Shown one piece after another: positions 63,467 to 64,000 of a stretch of 64,000 bases of DNA. Positions within the stretch are counted from its first letter, which is position 1. Every line of letters starts with the position of its first letter. The translations under genes and the position numbers were made by a program. The notes under the pieces were generated by a model. It was not told the origin of the DNA. It did not search any database and worked only from the letters and a program-made list of their open reading frames with translations. Source of the DNA: Mucilaginibacter sabulilitoris. Its GTDB lineage: Bacteria; Bacteroidota; Bacteroidia; Sphingobacteriales; Sphingobacteriaceae. The stretch spans positions 2,170,001 to 2,234,000 of the forward strand of contig NZ_CP139558.1 of NCBI RefSeq assembly GCF_034262375.1. Reading direction: 5' to 3'.

Positions 63467-64000
63467 ATGAAAACAAAGATTTTACTATTGGCGGCACTGC
63501 TTTCAACTGCTGCCAAGCTTTTTGCTCAAAATGCGATGGCTACTTTGGCTGGCAATCTGCCTGAGGTCCGCATCAGCGGCAACATTTCCCTTCATTTTCT
63601 ATCACCAGAGCCTATAGCCTATGTGGATATTTCTGCTGCTGGCATCGCCGGAGATTTGCCGGTTAAAAATATATTGCGCATTAAAATCATGCCGGATTCA
63701 CTGCGCCATTTCTCTAATAATCAGCGTATAGCCGTCGTTACCGTTGTCGGACAAAGCTTTATAGCACAGTACCAACTGCGTCTGGACGCCTTTCCCGGCG
63801 CATCCGATATTTGTACCCAGATCAACATATTGCCCGAACAAATGCGGCCGGTAGATATATCCGGAGTCGGGTTAACCACTTCCCAGCTGAAAGCAAAGGC
63901 GCTAGCCATGATTGCCGATCACCACTACAACGTCATCCGAAAGGCAAAAGCTTACGGGATTCAAGCAAAATTAATCCATATCGGCACCGTAGGGGACTTT
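63467..64000 (+). CDS. traN: TraN-like protein (VirB9-like, DUF4138), 3' end outside window
   Basis: 178 codons visible. Signal peptide (KTKILLLAALLSTAAKLFAQ) then SLHFLSPEPIAYVDISAAG and a beta-rich DUF4138 body. Cut by the window end. Confidence 0.87.
   Translation, partial: MKTKILLLAALLSTAAKLFAQNAMATLAGNLPEVRISGNISLHFLSPEPIAYVDISAAGIAGDLPVKNILRIKIMPDSLRHFSNNQRIAVVTVVGQSFIAQYQLRLDAFPGASDICTQINILPEQMRPVDISGVGLTTSQLKAKALAMIADHHYNVIRKAKAYGIQAKLIHIGTVGDF

Noticed and set aside
1..64000. CRISPR array, tRNA or rRNA genes
   Set aside because: No regularly spaced repeats and no tRNA or rRNA segment was recognised on either strand by eye.

Overview
The window looks like a chromosome segment of a Bacteroidota bacterium, most likely a Sphingobacteriaceae member (Mucilaginibacter/Pedobacter type). 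The reasons are Bacteroidetes-type tra genes in the order E-E-F-G-...-J-K-M-N, a LytTR/LytS pair, a Bacteroidetes-type ECF sigma factor, an alpha-CTD-like small protein, and many DUF4134/DUF4133/DUF4138-type products. Ribosome binding sites are weak throughout, as is usual in this phylum. Family names come from reading the translations; no database search was run.

Layout. 0-2.5 kb: end of a DNA methylase/specificity gene and an N6-adenine methyltransferase. 2.5-5.4 kb: AT-rich, decayed accessory DNA with a PKD lipoprotein and fragments, including a Fic-protein tail. 5.4-8.8 kb: NTF2-like secreted protein, retropepsin-like protease, beta-lactamase-fold hydrolase. 9-16.5 kb: cold-shock protein, truncated DUF4142 protein, an overlapping GH130 / membrane protein / FAD-Rieske operon, and a NEW3-domain protein with an ABC exporter. 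17-30 kb: a cluster of regulators (2 AraC, 2 Crp/Fnr, 1 HxlR) mixed with an MFS pump, cupins and many short-chain dehydrogenase-like enzymes, which suggests a stress or detoxification region. 31-38 kb: a broken PAS histidine kinase, then a minus-strand operon headed by a plausible sigma-54 promoter and followed upstream by its likely triple-GAF sigma-54 activator. 38-50 kb: an AT-richer island with integrase and SDR fragments, an XRE repressor with a perfect operator palindrome, two candidate structured RNAs, and a small RiPP locus. 50-64 kb: a mobilization and conjugative-transfer module (primase-like, MobC-like, relaxase, ParA, TraE-TraN), cut off by the window end.

The most interesting locus is at 40.5-47.7 kb. 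It has a full-length lanthipeptide-type dehydratase (LanB), a previously unannotated 50-residue precursor-like peptide with 11 Ser/Thr and one Cys in its tail, a LytS/LytTR two-component system divergent from the precursor, an orphan ECF sigma factor and an RteC-like protein. No LanC cyclase, protease or exporter is visible. The setting next to a conjugation module suggests mobile cargo.

A second pattern is a run of single-base deletions that break otherwise conserved genes between 25.5 and 34 kb (cupin, DoxX-like, histidine kinase, hypothetical). This means either real decay or systematic indel errors in the assembly.
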